From the NCBI GenBank assembly GCA_018882825.1, contig VERC01000153.1, positions 1 to 6,011 on the forward strand: a stretch of 6,011 nucleotides of DNA, written 5' to 3'. This document shows, in pieces, positions 1 to 5,889 of the stretch. The position numbers and the translations under genes are program-made. The notes under the pieces were generated by a model. The model had not been told where the DNA came from, ran no database searches, and was given only the letters and a program-made list of their open reading frames with translations. Within the stretch, counting starts at the first letter, position 1. Each line of letters starts with the position of its first letter. Source of the stretch: Acidimicrobiia bacterium (GTDB lineage Bacteria; Actinomycetota; Acidimicrobiia; Acidimicrobiales; Acidimicrobilacustridaceae).

Positions 1-2
1 GG

Positions 3-50
3 CCATCTGGGTACGCTCTGTCGGACCGCCAACGAACGGGAGCACCATGA
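3..50 (+). CDS. possible 3' end of an upstream gene (partial, uncertain)
   Basis: The frame starting at base 3 is open from the window edge and ends in PSGYALSDRQRTGAP followed by TGA at 48-50. That stop overlaps the degV start as ATGA, a common translational-coupling arrangement in actinobacterial operons. Only 15 codons are visible, and their third positions are not GC-rich (about 7 of 15), which argues against real coding. The stretch may simply be the degV leader. No function can be assigned. Confidence 0.25.
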   Translation, partial: PSGYALSDRQRTGAP

Positions 51-886
51 CCGGCGTCCACATCGTGACGGACAGTTCCTGCGATCTGACCGACGAGGAG
101 ACCACGGCCAACGGGATCGGTGTGGTGCCGCTGTCGATCCGGTTCGGCTCCGAGGAATTCGTCGATCGGGAGGAACTCGGCGTCGACGAGTTCTATTCGA
201 AGATGGCCAGCACCGGGCTGCTGCCCGAGACCGCCGCACCGTCGCCCGGCCGATTCGAGCAGGCCTTCCGGGGCGCGGCCGCCGTCGGAGCGACCGCGGT
301 GGTGTGCATCAACCTCTCCGGTGAACTGTCGGCCACCGTCCAGTCGGCCCGCAACGCGGCGACCGCCGTCGCCGGGGACATCGACGTCCGGGTGATCGAC
401 AGTCGGTCGCTCACCGGAGGACTCGGCACGATGGTGCTGGAGGCAGCCGCCGCCGCCCGGAACGGCGCCGATGCCGACGCCGTCGTCGCCCTCGTCGACT
501 CCATGATCGGACGTACCGAGATCTACGGCGCCCTCGACACCCTCGAGAACCTGAAGAAGGGTGGGCGCATCGGGAGTGCCAAGGCGCTGCTCGGTTCGAT
601 GCTCTCGGTCAAGCCGCTCATCCACATCGGCGACGGGGCCGTCGAGGAGGCGGGCAAGCAGCGCACGCGCCGACGCTCACTCGAGTGGTTGCGCGACACG
701 TTGTTCGCCGAGCCCGTGGTCGAGAAGTTGTCGATCCTCCACGGTGGAGCCGCCGATTACGACGAGTTCCTCGACATGATCGCCGAGCGCTATCCACGCG
801 ACACGATCCGCACCGGGAAGATCGGTGCCGTCATCGGCACCCACGGTGGTCCGGGTGTGATCGGCATGTGTTACCTGCGGGGCTGA
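47..886 (+). CDS. DegV family fatty-acid-binding protein
   Basis: This is a 279-residue cytosolic protein of the DegV (EDD-fold) family, whose members bind one fatty acid. In Firmicutes the homologue FakB presents that fatty acid to the kinase FakA for entry into phospholipid synthesis. Visible family motifs are VTDSSCDL near the N-terminus (7-14), PETAAPS (60-66), LSGELSATVQSA (90-101), VIDSRS (116-121), LENLKKGGRIG (166-176) and the C-terminal GTHGGPGVIG (264-273). The length is typical. The ATG at 47 is preceded by GGGAG at 38-42 with good spacing, and the protein starts directly with the usual IVTDSS strand. The next gene begins 10 nt after the stop, so they are probably co-transcribed. 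No FakA-like (DAK2 domain) gene is in the window, so the partner is unknown. The family assignment is firm; the ligand and role are inferred from the family. Confidence 0.93.
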   Translation: MTGVHIVTDSSCDLTDEETTANGIGVVPLSIRFGSEEFVDREELGVDEFYSKMASTGLLPETAAPSPGRFEQAFRGAAAVGATAVVCINLSGELSATVQSARNAATAVAGDIDVRVIDSRSLTGGLGTMVLEAAAAARNGADADAVVALVDSMIGRTEIYGALDTLENLKKGGRIGSAKALLGSMLSVKPLIHIGDGAVEEAGKQRTRRRSLEWLRDTLFAEPVVEKLSILHGGAADYDEFLDMIAERYPRDTIRTGKIGAVIGTHGGPGVIGMCYLRG

Positions 887-896
887 TCCAGACCGC

Positions 897-2000
897 GTGA
901 CCGACGCCGACGCACGACACGACGGCGACCGCTTGGTCGATCGCCGACTCGCCGGTCGCTATCGGATGGTGCGGCCGATCGCGTCGGGCGGGATGGCCGA
1001 AGTGTGGGAGGCCCACGACGAGACGCTCGGTCGGGCAGTGGCGGTCAAACTCCTGCATCCCCAGTTCGCGGCCGATCCCACGCTGCGGACACGGTTCCAC
1101 AACGAGGCGGTGGCGGCCGCTCGACTGAGCGACCCGCGCATCGTGGCCATCCTCGACACCGCCGATCTCGACGGGCGCGAGGCGATCGTCATGGAACTGG
1201 TGCGGGGACGGACCCTGCGGGAGTGGCTCGACGAGCGCACTGCGCTGGAACCGGTCGAGGTGGTCCACATCGGCGCCGAGGTGGCCAGTGCGCTGGCAGC
1301 CGCCCACCGAGCCGGTGTCATCCATCGCGACATCAAGCCGGCCAACATCCTCCTGTCCGACGACGGACGAGTGATGGTGACGGATTTCGGCATCGCCAAG
1401 GTGCTCGATGCGCCGGACCTGACCCGCACCGCCCAGGTGCTGGGCACCGTCAAGTACCTCGCCCCCGAGCAGGTCGAGGGCGGACCGGTCGACGGTCGAA
1501 CCGACATCTACGCGCTGGGAGCAGTGCTGTACGAGATGCTCTGCGGGGAGCCACCGTTCCGAGCGGAGACACCGGCGGCGCTGGCTCTGGCCCGGATGCA
1601 CCGCGACCCCACCCGACCATCGGCGATCCTTCCGCGGGTTCCCGTCGACCTCGACGAGACGATCATGCGAGCACTGGCCCGCACTCCAGCCCAGCGATGG
1701 TCGACGGCCGTGGACCTGCGCGCCGCGTTGCTGGCCACGCGTCCCGACGTGCTCGCAGAGGACCGACGCAACGACGACGATCCGGTTGCGGTGGCTCACC
1801 CCCGCCCCCGCCGCCGACGTTCGGGGATGGCGCTCGCCGTGATCATCGTGGCCGTGCTCATCGTGCTCGGACTCCTGCTGGCCGGTACTCCGTTCGGACA
1901 TCGACTGTTGTCCTCCGCAGCACCGACAGCGCGAACGCCGGCGCCGATCGACCGACCCGAGCAGCCCACTCCCCCGAGCGTGCGACCCGCCCCCGGGTAG
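897..2000 (+). CDS. transmembrane Ser/Thr protein kinase (PknB-type, no PASTA repeats)
   Basis: This is a 367-residue Hanks-type kinase predicted to sit in the cell membrane with its catalytic domain in the cytosol. Kinase landmarks appear in order: glycine-rich loop IASGGMAEVW (28-37), VAVK with ATP-binding Lys51, likely helix-C Glu70, catalytic loop HRDIKPAN (143-150, Asp145), DFG (163-165), a T-rich activation segment ending in LAPEQ (188-192) and TDIYALGAVLYEML (202-214). All catalytic residues are present, so it should be active. A basic PRPRRRR stretch (302-308) precedes one hydrophobic helix (about 311-329). Only some 38 outside residues follow, rich in proline and threonine. PknB-class sensors usually carry PASTA repeats there; none are present. 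The start is GTG at 897, 10 nt after degV, with no strong ribosome-binding site; it places the kinase fold about 20 residues in. Substrate and signal are unknown. Confidence 0.93.
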   Translation: MTDADARHDGDRLVDRRLAGRYRMVRPIASGGMAEVWEAHDETLGRAVAVKLLHPQFAADPTLRTRFHNEAVAAARLSDPRIVAILDTADLDGREAIVMELVRGRTLREWLDERTALEPVEVVHIGAEVASALAAAHRAGVIHRDIKPANILLSDDGRVMVTDFGIAKVLDAPDLTRTAQVLGTVKYLAPEQVEGGPVDGRTDIYALGAVLYEMLCGEPPFRAETPAALALARMHRDPTRPSAILPRVPVDLDETIMRALARTPAQRWSTAVDLRAALLATRPDVLAEDRRNDDDPVAVAHPRPRRRRSGMALAVIIVAVLIVLGLLLAGTPFGHRLLSSAAPTARTPAPIDRPEQPTPPSVRPAPG

Positions 2001-2009
2001 AGTCCGGTC

Positions 2010-2402
2010 ATGGAGACCGGATCGGGAACGCCCGAGGAGCCGACGACCAGGCCCCCGAGGCCGACGCCGCCGCTGCCCTCGATCCCTTCCCTGAGCGGCG
2101 GGGACTGGCCGGCGCAGGCGGCCGATGCCATCGTCGACACCGTCGGCCGCATCCGGGACCGGACCACCGTGCCGATCATGCGACTGGCTCGGGCGACCGT
2201 CTTCGGCGTGTTCATCGGCACGTTCGTGATCGTGCTCTGCGTGCTGCTCATCGTCGGACTGATCCGTCTCCTCGACGAGATCCTGCCCTCGGGCGTGTGG
2301 CTCCCCTATCTGGTGCTCGGGGTGGTCGTGACCGGACTCGGGTGGCTGTTGTTCCGCAAGCGCGACGACGTCACCGCCGTCGGGAATGATCGAGGCCGCT
2401 GA
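2010..2402 (+). CDS. small proline-rich two-helix membrane protein, function unknown
   Basis: I do not recognise this 130-residue protein. Its first 30 residues are rich in Pro, Thr and Glu. An amphipathic-looking stretch follows (DWPAQAADAIVDTVGRIRDR, 32-51). Two strongly hydrophobic segments come next, about 63-87 and 96-115, joined by a short acidic loop (LLDEILPSG). The end is a charged tail starting FRKRDD. By the positive-inside rule (R59/R62 before helix 1, RKR after helix 2) both ends are likely cytosolic. The layout recalls small actinobacterial holin-like or phage-holin-superfamily proteins, but that is only a resemblance. The ATG at 2010 follows the kinase stop by 9 nt, has a weak ribosome-binding site and is probably translationally coupled. 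Its last codons contain the -35 element of the putative trxB promoter. GC-rich third positions support real coding. Confidence 0.82.
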   Translation: METGSGTPEEPTTRPPRPTPPLPSIPSLSGGDWPAQAADAIVDTVGRIRDRTTVPIMRLARATVFGVFIGTFVIVLCVLLIVGLIRLLDEILPSGVWLPYLVLGVVVTGLGWLLFRKRDDVTAVGNDRGR

Positions 2403-2408
2403 GCGGTT
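2383..2408 (+). promoter_or_regulatory. putative SigR/SigH-type disulfide-stress promoter for trxBA
   Basis: GGAAT at 2383-2387 and GTT at 2406-2408 are separated by exactly 18 bases. This matches the GGAAT-N18-GTT promoter recognised by Streptomyces SigR and closely resembles the mycobacterial SigH promoter (GGAAC/T...GTT). Both ECF sigma factors drive trxB-trxA under thiol oxidation. The -35 part lies in the last codons of the preceding gene. A start near 2414 would leave a leader of about 50 nt before the trxB ATG. The match is short and could be chance, but its position directly upstream of the best-known SigR target makes it credible. Confidence 0.55.
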
Positions 2409-2462
2409 CTCCCTCTTCCCGACGTCGACCCCTCCCCCATCCGTCGACGCCCCGAGGTTCCC

Positions 2463-3419
2463 ATGTCCGACATCCGCAACGTCATCATCATCGGTTCGGG
2501 CCCGGCCGGCCTGACCGCCGCCATCTACACCGCCCGGGCCAATCTCGAACCGCTCCTGCTCGAAGGGGAACCGTCGTCGACCAGTGACCAGCCGGGTGGT
2601 CAGCTCATGCTCACCACCGAGGTGGAGAACTTCCCCGGATGGCCCGACGGGATCATGGGTCCGGACCTGATGGTGCGCATGCGCGAGCAGGCGGCGCGCT
2701 TCGGCACCGAGATCCAGACGGTGAAGGCCAGTCGCGTCGACCTGACCGAGCGCCCGTTCCGGGTCTGGGTGGGTGACCCCTCCGGTGAACCCACCTACAC
2801 CGCCCGCTCGGTGATCGTGTCGACCGGCGCCCAGTCGCTCATGCTCGGTCTCCCCGAGGAGTCACGACTCCTCGGTCACGGTGTGTCGACCTGCGCCACC
2901 TGCGACGGGTTCTTCTTCCGCGACCACGACATCGCCGTCGTCGGCGGCGGCGACTCGGCGGTGGAGGAAGCCCTCTTCCTCACGAAGTTCGCCCGCACGG
3001 TCACGCTGGTGCATCGTCGCGACGAGCTCCGTGCCTCCAAGATCATGCAGGACCGAGTCTTCGCCAACGAGAAGATGCGCTTCGCGTGGAACAGCACCGT
3101 GTCCGCCATCCATGGCGACACCACGGTGGAGGGCGTGACGCTCACCGACACGGTGACGGGGGAACAGCGTCCGCTGGCCGTGACCGGCCTGTTCGTCGCC
3201 ATCGGCCATCGCCCCAACACCGATCTGTTCGTCGGGCAATTGGACCTCGACGACAACGGTTACCTCGTCACCCACTCCGGGGCATCGACGAGCGTCGACG
3301 GGGTGTTCGGATGTGGTGACGTCCAGGACCACGTGTACCGCCAGGCCATCACCGCCGCCGGTTCCGGCTGCATGGCCGCCATCGACGCCGAACGTTGGCT
3401 CGAGGCCCAGGGCCACTGA
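2463..3419 (+). CDS. trxB: thioredoxin-disulfide reductase
   Basis: This cytosolic FAD enzyme (318 residues, normal length) uses NADPH to reduce oxidised thioredoxin. The FAD-binding GSGPAGLTAA motif is at 11-20. The redox-active CATC pair is at 144-147, inside the NADPH-binding domain as in low-molecular-weight bacterial reductases. The NADPH site shows GGGDSAVEEA (161-170) and HRRDELRA (185-192). The second FAD motif is GCGDV (283-287), followed by YRQAITAAGSGCMAA (292-306). The ATG at 2463 is preceded by GAGG at 2454-2457, five bases away. The gene is followed after 48 nt by trxA, its substrate. The 60-nt gap upstream, with a SigR-like promoter, suggests transcription independent of the kinase genes. 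No missing residues or frameshifts are seen. Confidence 0.97.
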   Translation: MSDIRNVIIIGSGPAGLTAAIYTARANLEPLLLEGEPSSTSDQPGGQLMLTTEVENFPGWPDGIMGPDLMVRMREQAARFGTEIQTVKASRVDLTERPFRVWVGDPSGEPTYTARSVIVSTGAQSLMLGLPEESRLLGHGVSTCATCDGFFFRDHDIAVVGGGDSAVEEALFLTKFARTVTLVHRRDELRASKIMQDRVFANEKMRFAWNSTVSAIHGDTTVEGVTLTDTVTGEQRPLAVTGLFVAIGHRPNTDLFVGQLDLDDNGYLVTHSGASTSVDGVFGCGDVQDHVYRQAITAAGSGCMAAIDAERWLEAQGH

Positions 3420-3467
3420 CCGACTCATCCCACCCCACCATCGAACATCTGTACGAAGAGGAGAACC

Positions 3468-3797
3468 ATGTCCGAGTCAATCGCCACCTACACCGACGCC
3501 ACCTTCGATGAGCAGGTCGGTTCGTCGACGGTCCCCGTCGTGGTCGACTTCTGGGCCGAATGGTGCGGCCCGTGCAAGATGATCGCGCCGGTGCTGGCCG
3601 AGATCGCCGAGGAACAGTCAGGTCGACTGACCATCGCCAAGCTGAACGTCGACGACAATCCCGACACCGCTCGCCGTTTCGGTGTGATGAGCATCCCGAC
3701 CATGATCGTGTTCAAGGACGGGGCCGAGGCGGCCCGAATCGTCGGGGCCAAGGGCAAGTCGCAGTTGTTGGACGACTTCGCCCCCTTCCTCGACTGA
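3468..3797 (+). CDS. trxA: thioredoxin
   Basis: This is a classic single-domain 109-residue cytosolic thioredoxin that reduces protein disulfides and is recharged by the adjacent TrxB. The active site WCGPC is at 32-36 within [18 protein letters not shown], and the conserved cis-proline is Pro77 in SIPT. The buried aspartate of FW-type thioredoxins (Asp27) is present, as is the KLNVDDNP strand-turn (58-65). The ATG at 3468 has a strong ribosome-binding site (GAGGAG, 3458-3463) four bases upstream, fitting a highly translated protein. It is the last gene of the + strand group and converges on parB. In mycobacteria the peptidoglycan regulator cwlM follows trxC at this point; here no such gene is present. 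Confidence 0.97.
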   Translation: MSESIATYTDATFDEQVGSSTVPVVVDFWAEWCGPCKMIAPVLAEIAEEQSGRLTIAKLNVDDNPDTARRFGVMSIPTMIVFKDGAEAARIVGAKGKSQLLDDFAPFLD

Positions 3798-3808
3798 TCG
3801 ATCACTGA

Positions 3809-3833
3809 CCACAGGTTTGTCCACAACCTGTGG
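3809..3833 (+). terminator. perfect 9-bp hairpin between convergent trxA and parB (candidate bidirectional terminator)
   Basis: CCACAGGTT (3809-3817) and AACCTGTGG (3825-3833) are exact inverted repeats around a 7-base loop. The hairpin begins 11 nt after the trxA stop, where a transcript end is expected. It could serve both converging transcripts, since parB ends at 3903 on the other strand. There is no T run on either side, so it is not a textbook intrinsic terminator, although actinobacterial terminators often lack one. The same bases hold a DnaA box, so termination may not be its only role. Confidence 0.45.
3817..3825 (+). promoter_or_regulatory. consensus actinobacterial DnaA box
   Basis: TTGTCCACA at 3817-3825 is the exact preferred DnaA box of Streptomyces and Mycobacterium. 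Two further CCACA cores flank it: CTGACCACA at 3805-3813 in the same direction (7 of 9 match), and TGTGG at 3829-3833 in the opposite direction. A weaker AGGTTCACA lies at 3865-3873. A single 9-mer can occur by chance, but the local clustering in a short intergenic gap beside parB is suggestive. There is no AT-rich unwinding element or long box array, so this is not a complete oriC. Confidence 0.4.
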
Positions 3834-3902
3834 AACCCTCTACCGCTACTGACGGTCGAGGAAGAGGTTCACAGACGACCGTTGCCACGGCCGGCCCGCC
3901 GC

Positions 3903-4793
3903 TCAGTCGAGCATGGGCCGGCCGTCGACGATGGTGGTGACGATGCGCGCCAGGTCGTCGAAGTTCGAGTACTCGATCACGATGCGTCCCTTGGAACGAC
4001 CGGAACTCACCGAGACCCGGGTGTCGAGATGCTCGGCCAACAGGCCTTCGGCCTCGAGGTCGGAGGCCGCCTTCACCGTCGCCACCGGGCGCGGTTGCTC
4101 GGTTCCCCCGTCCGTCGACGTCGCGCCGTGCTCCCTGACTCGTTCCTCGACGTCGCGGACGGAGAGGCGTTCGTTGACCACGGCCTTGGCCAGGGACTCC
4201 TGGAACGAGCGATCAGGGGTTCCGAGCAGGGCCCGGGCATGACCGGCCGTGAGACGACCATCGCGCAGGAGTCGCTGGATGCTGGCCGGGAGCTGGAGAA
4301 GTCGCAGGGTGTTGGCCACCGACGAACGGCTGCGGCCGACACGGGTGGCCACCTGATCCTGGGTCATGGAGAACTCCTCCATGAGCCGCTGATAGGCCGC
4401 CGCCTCCTCCAGGGGGCTGAGATCCTCACGGTGGAGGTTCTCGACCAGCGCCTGTTCGAGGGAGTCCCCGTCCTCCACCGGTCGGACGATGGCGGGGATG
4501 GTCTGGAGTCCGGCCCGCTTGGCCGCCCGCCATCGCCGCTCGCCGGCGATCAGTTCGAACGCGTCCTCGCCGGTCTGACGCACGAGGATCGGTTGCAGCA
4601 CGCCCACCGCTCGGATGGAGGCCGACAGACTGACGAGTGCCTCCTCGTCGAAGTGATCCCGGGGCTGATAGGTGTTGGCCACGATGGCGGCGATGGGGAG
4701 TTCACGAAGTTGTCCCCCTGCGTCGTCGAGCCCTTCGGTCGACGGGGGGATGAGGGAACCGAGCCCCTTACCGAGTCCGCTGCGGCGTGCCAC
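3903..4793 (-). CDS. parB: chromosome partitioning protein ParB (CTPase, parS-binding)
   Basis: ParB binds parS and spreads as a CTP-gated clamp, marking the origin region for ParA-driven segregation. The N-terminus [16 protein letters not shown] is the usual ParA-contacting segment. The CTP-binding N-domain carries GERRWR (84-89) and ENLHREDL (118-125). A helix-turn-helix that reads parS spans about 142-169 ([28 protein letters not shown]). A variable Thr/Gly linker (about 223-240) leads to the C-terminal dimer domain. Two GTG codons at 4796 and 4793 compete. The complete AAGGAGGT at 4799-4806 lies 3 nt from the first and 6 nt from the second (counted from GGAGG), so 4793 is preferred (296 residues). 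This start lies inside parA, giving a 26-nt overlap and likely coupled translation. All key motifs are intact. Confidence 0.96.
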   Translation of the reverse strand: MARRSGLGKGLGSLIPPSTEGLDDAGGQLRELPIAAIVANTYQPRDHFDEEALVSLSASIRAVGVLQPILVRQTGEDAFELIAGERRWRAAKRAGLQTIPAIVRPVEDGDSLEQALVENLHREDLSPLEEAAAYQRLMEEFSMTQDQVATRVGRSRSSVANTLRLLQLPASIQRLLRDGRLTAGHARALLGTPDRSFQESLAKAVVNERLSVRDVEERVREHGATSTDGGTEQPRPVATVKAASDLEAEGLLAEHLDTRVSVSSGRSKGRIVIEYSNFDDLARIVTTIVDGRPMLD

Positions 4794-5661
4794 CACTGAC
4801 CTCCTTCGCCAGTTCCCGATAGGCGTTGGCTCCCTGACTACTGGGATCGAAGGTGATGATCGGCTGACCGAAGCCGGGTGCTTCCGACAACCGGACCGAC
4901 CGGGGCACCACCTCCTGACAGACCTTGTCGCCGAAGTGTTCCCGCACGTCCCGCACCACCCCGTCAGCCAGATTGGTGCGGGTGTACATGACGAGGACGA
5001 TGGCGCTGATCTCCAGCACCGGGTTCAGGCTCTTCTTGATGAGCGACACGTTCTGGGTCAGCTGGGTCAGGCCCTCCAGAGCGAAGTACTCGCACTGGAT
5101 GGGAACGAGGACCTCGGTGGCCGCAGCCATGGCGTTGACGGTGAGCAGGCCCAATGACGGCGGGCAGTCGATGAGGACGTAGTCGTAATCCTCCTTCACC
5201 GAGTCGATCGCCATCTTGAGTCGCATCTCCCGACTGAAGGCGGGGACGAGTTCGATCTCGGCGCCCGCCAGATCGAGTGACGCCGGGGCCACGAACAGGT
5301 TGCGGACGACGGTGCCCTCGATGATGTCCTCCAACGGCGTGTCGTGGAGGATCACGTCGTACATCGAGCCCTCCAGGGCCCGAATGTCGACTCCGAGACC
5401 GGTGGAGGCGTTTCCCTGCGGGTCCAGGTCCACGACCAGGGTCCGGAAACCCAACTCGGCCAGACAGGCCGAGAGGTTGATGGACGTGGTGGTCTTTCCC
5501 ACTCCGCCCTTCTGATTGGCCACGGCGATCACTCGGGGAAGGGCACGCTCGGCCGAGATGGGCCGGGCTGCCTCCACCACTTCCTCCGCCACCCGGATGT
5601 TGGCAGGCACCTGCACGGCTCGCTCAGTCCCTTTGGTTCCGGGGGTGTCGTCGGCAGTCAT
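4768..5661 (-). CDS. parA: chromosome partitioning ATPase ParA (Soj)
   Basis: This is a deviant Walker ATPase that binds DNA nonspecifically as an ATP dimer and moves the ParB-parS complex after replication. The deviant P-loop KGGVGKTT is at 51-58, the A' motif VVDLDPQGN at 76-84, and Walker B VLIDCPPSLG at 162-171. The conserved IQCEYFALEGL (188-198) and PRSVRLSEAPGFGQPI (253-268) also match the family. The chosen ATG at 5661 gives 297 residues with a roughly 40-residue N-terminal extension before the ATPase fold, common in actinobacteria. A GGAGAGAG ribosome-binding site lies nine bases upstream. An in-frame start at 5766 is open but adds unconserved sequence and would run through the putative promoter, so it was not used. 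parB follows with overlap. Three parS sites lie upstream. Confidence 0.96.
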   Translation of the reverse strand: MTADDTPGTKGTERAVQVPANIRVAEEVVEAARPISAERALPRVIAVANQKGGVGKTTTSINLSACLAELGFRTLVVDLDPQGNASTGLGVDIRALEGSMYDVILHDTPLEDIIEGTVVRNLFVAPASLDLAGAEIELVPAFSREMRLKMAIDSVKEDYDYVLIDCPPSLGLLTVNAMAAATEVLVPIQCEYFALEGLTQLTQNVSLIKKSLNPVLEISAIVLVMYTRTNLADGVVRDVREHFGDKVCQEVVPRSVRLSEAPGFGQPIITFDPSSQGANAYRELAKEVSGGTPQRTR

Positions 5662-5737
5662 GCAATCGAGCTCTCTCCGTCGGGGGAATCCGGAAGCGTG
5701 CGCACGAGCGTCCTGAACGACCCGCACGCCGAGAACC

Positions 5738-5766
5738 ATCCTGCCGTGGTCGGCGCCATGGGTCAA
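5738..5766 (-). promoter_or_regulatory. putative sigma70-type promoter for parAB
   Basis: On the - strand TTGACC (5766-5761) and CAGGAT (5743-5738) are spaced by exactly 17 bases. The -35 matches five of six consensus positions; the -10 keeps the key A at position 2 and T at position 6. A start near 5731 would give a leader of about 70 nt to the parA ATG at 5661. The first parS begins 9 nt upstream of the -35, so bound ParB could affect transcription. This was found by eye and is not confirmed. Confidence 0.42.
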
Positions 5767-5775
5767 GGATCGAAC

Positions 5776-5789
5776 GTTTCACGTGGAAC
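5776..5789 (-). other. parS centromere site 1
   Basis: GTTTCACGTGGAAC on the + strand, read as GTTCCACGTGAAAC on the - strand. This differs at one base from the perfect palindrome GTTTCACGTGAAAC that ParB/Spo0J proteins bind, and it is the variant usual for actinobacterial parS. It is inverted relative to the other two sites. It lies in the parA leader region beside the putative parAB promoter. Confidence 0.95.
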
Positions 5790-5825
5790 ACGCCGACCGG
5801 GATCACTCTCGAGCAAGCCGTGTGT

Positions 5826-5839
5826 GTTCCACGTGAAAC
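5826..5839 (+). other. parS centromere site 2
   Basis: GTTCCACGTGAAAC, the same near-palindromic ParB-binding sequence, centred 50 bp from site 1. It lies in the non-coding gap between rsmG and parA, a standard location for parS in bacteria with the rsmG-parAB arrangement. Confidence 0.95.
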
Positions 5840-5867
5840 CAACTCGGTGCGACCGACCGACGCGGAC

Positions 5868-5881
5868 GTTCCACGTGAAAC
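5868..5881 (+). other. parS centromere site 3
   Basis: GTTCCACGTGAAAC again, identical to site 2, centred 42 bp further on. It lies 8 nt from the rsmG stop codon. Three identical 14-mers in about 105 bp define a ParB loading cluster; additional parS sites elsewhere on the chromosome are likely. Confidence 0.95.
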
Positions 5882-5889
5882 GCTGGTCC

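Noticed and set aside
831..1901. 356-codon open frame on the - strand opposite the kinase
   Set aside because: His/Arg/Gly-rich composition with no recognisable motif; an antisense shadow of the kinase codons.
1004..2389. 461-codon open frame on the + strand overlapping the kinase and membrane protein genes
   Set aside because: It is longer than the kinase but runs in another frame, is rich in Arg/Gly/Pro/Ala repeats with no domain, and the overlapping frame has complete kinase motifs. Long spurious frames are usual in GC-rich DNA.
2424..2448. Two GTCGAC hexamers in the gap before trxB
   Set aside because: GTCGAC is frequent throughout this GC-rich window, including inside genes, so two copies 19 bp apart carry little weight.
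3852..3882. Inverted repeat ACGGTCG...CGACCGT with a 17-base loop between trxA and parB
   Set aside because: Only 7 bp with a long loop in GC-rich DNA; too weak to call a second terminator or operator.
3798..3902. Possible oriC because of DnaA boxes near parAB
   Set aside because: Only one consensus box, no AT-rich unwinding region and no dnaA or dnaN neighbour; too short for an actinobacterial origin.
3882..4799. 305-codon open frame on the + strand opposite parB
   Set aside because: Mirror of parB; no motif, and ParB on the - strand is complete with a strong ribosome-binding site.
5662..5766. N-terminal extension of ParA to an ATG at 5766
   Set aside because: The added 35 residues look unlike ParA, overlap the candidate promoter, and lack a ribosome-binding site as good as the one before 5661.
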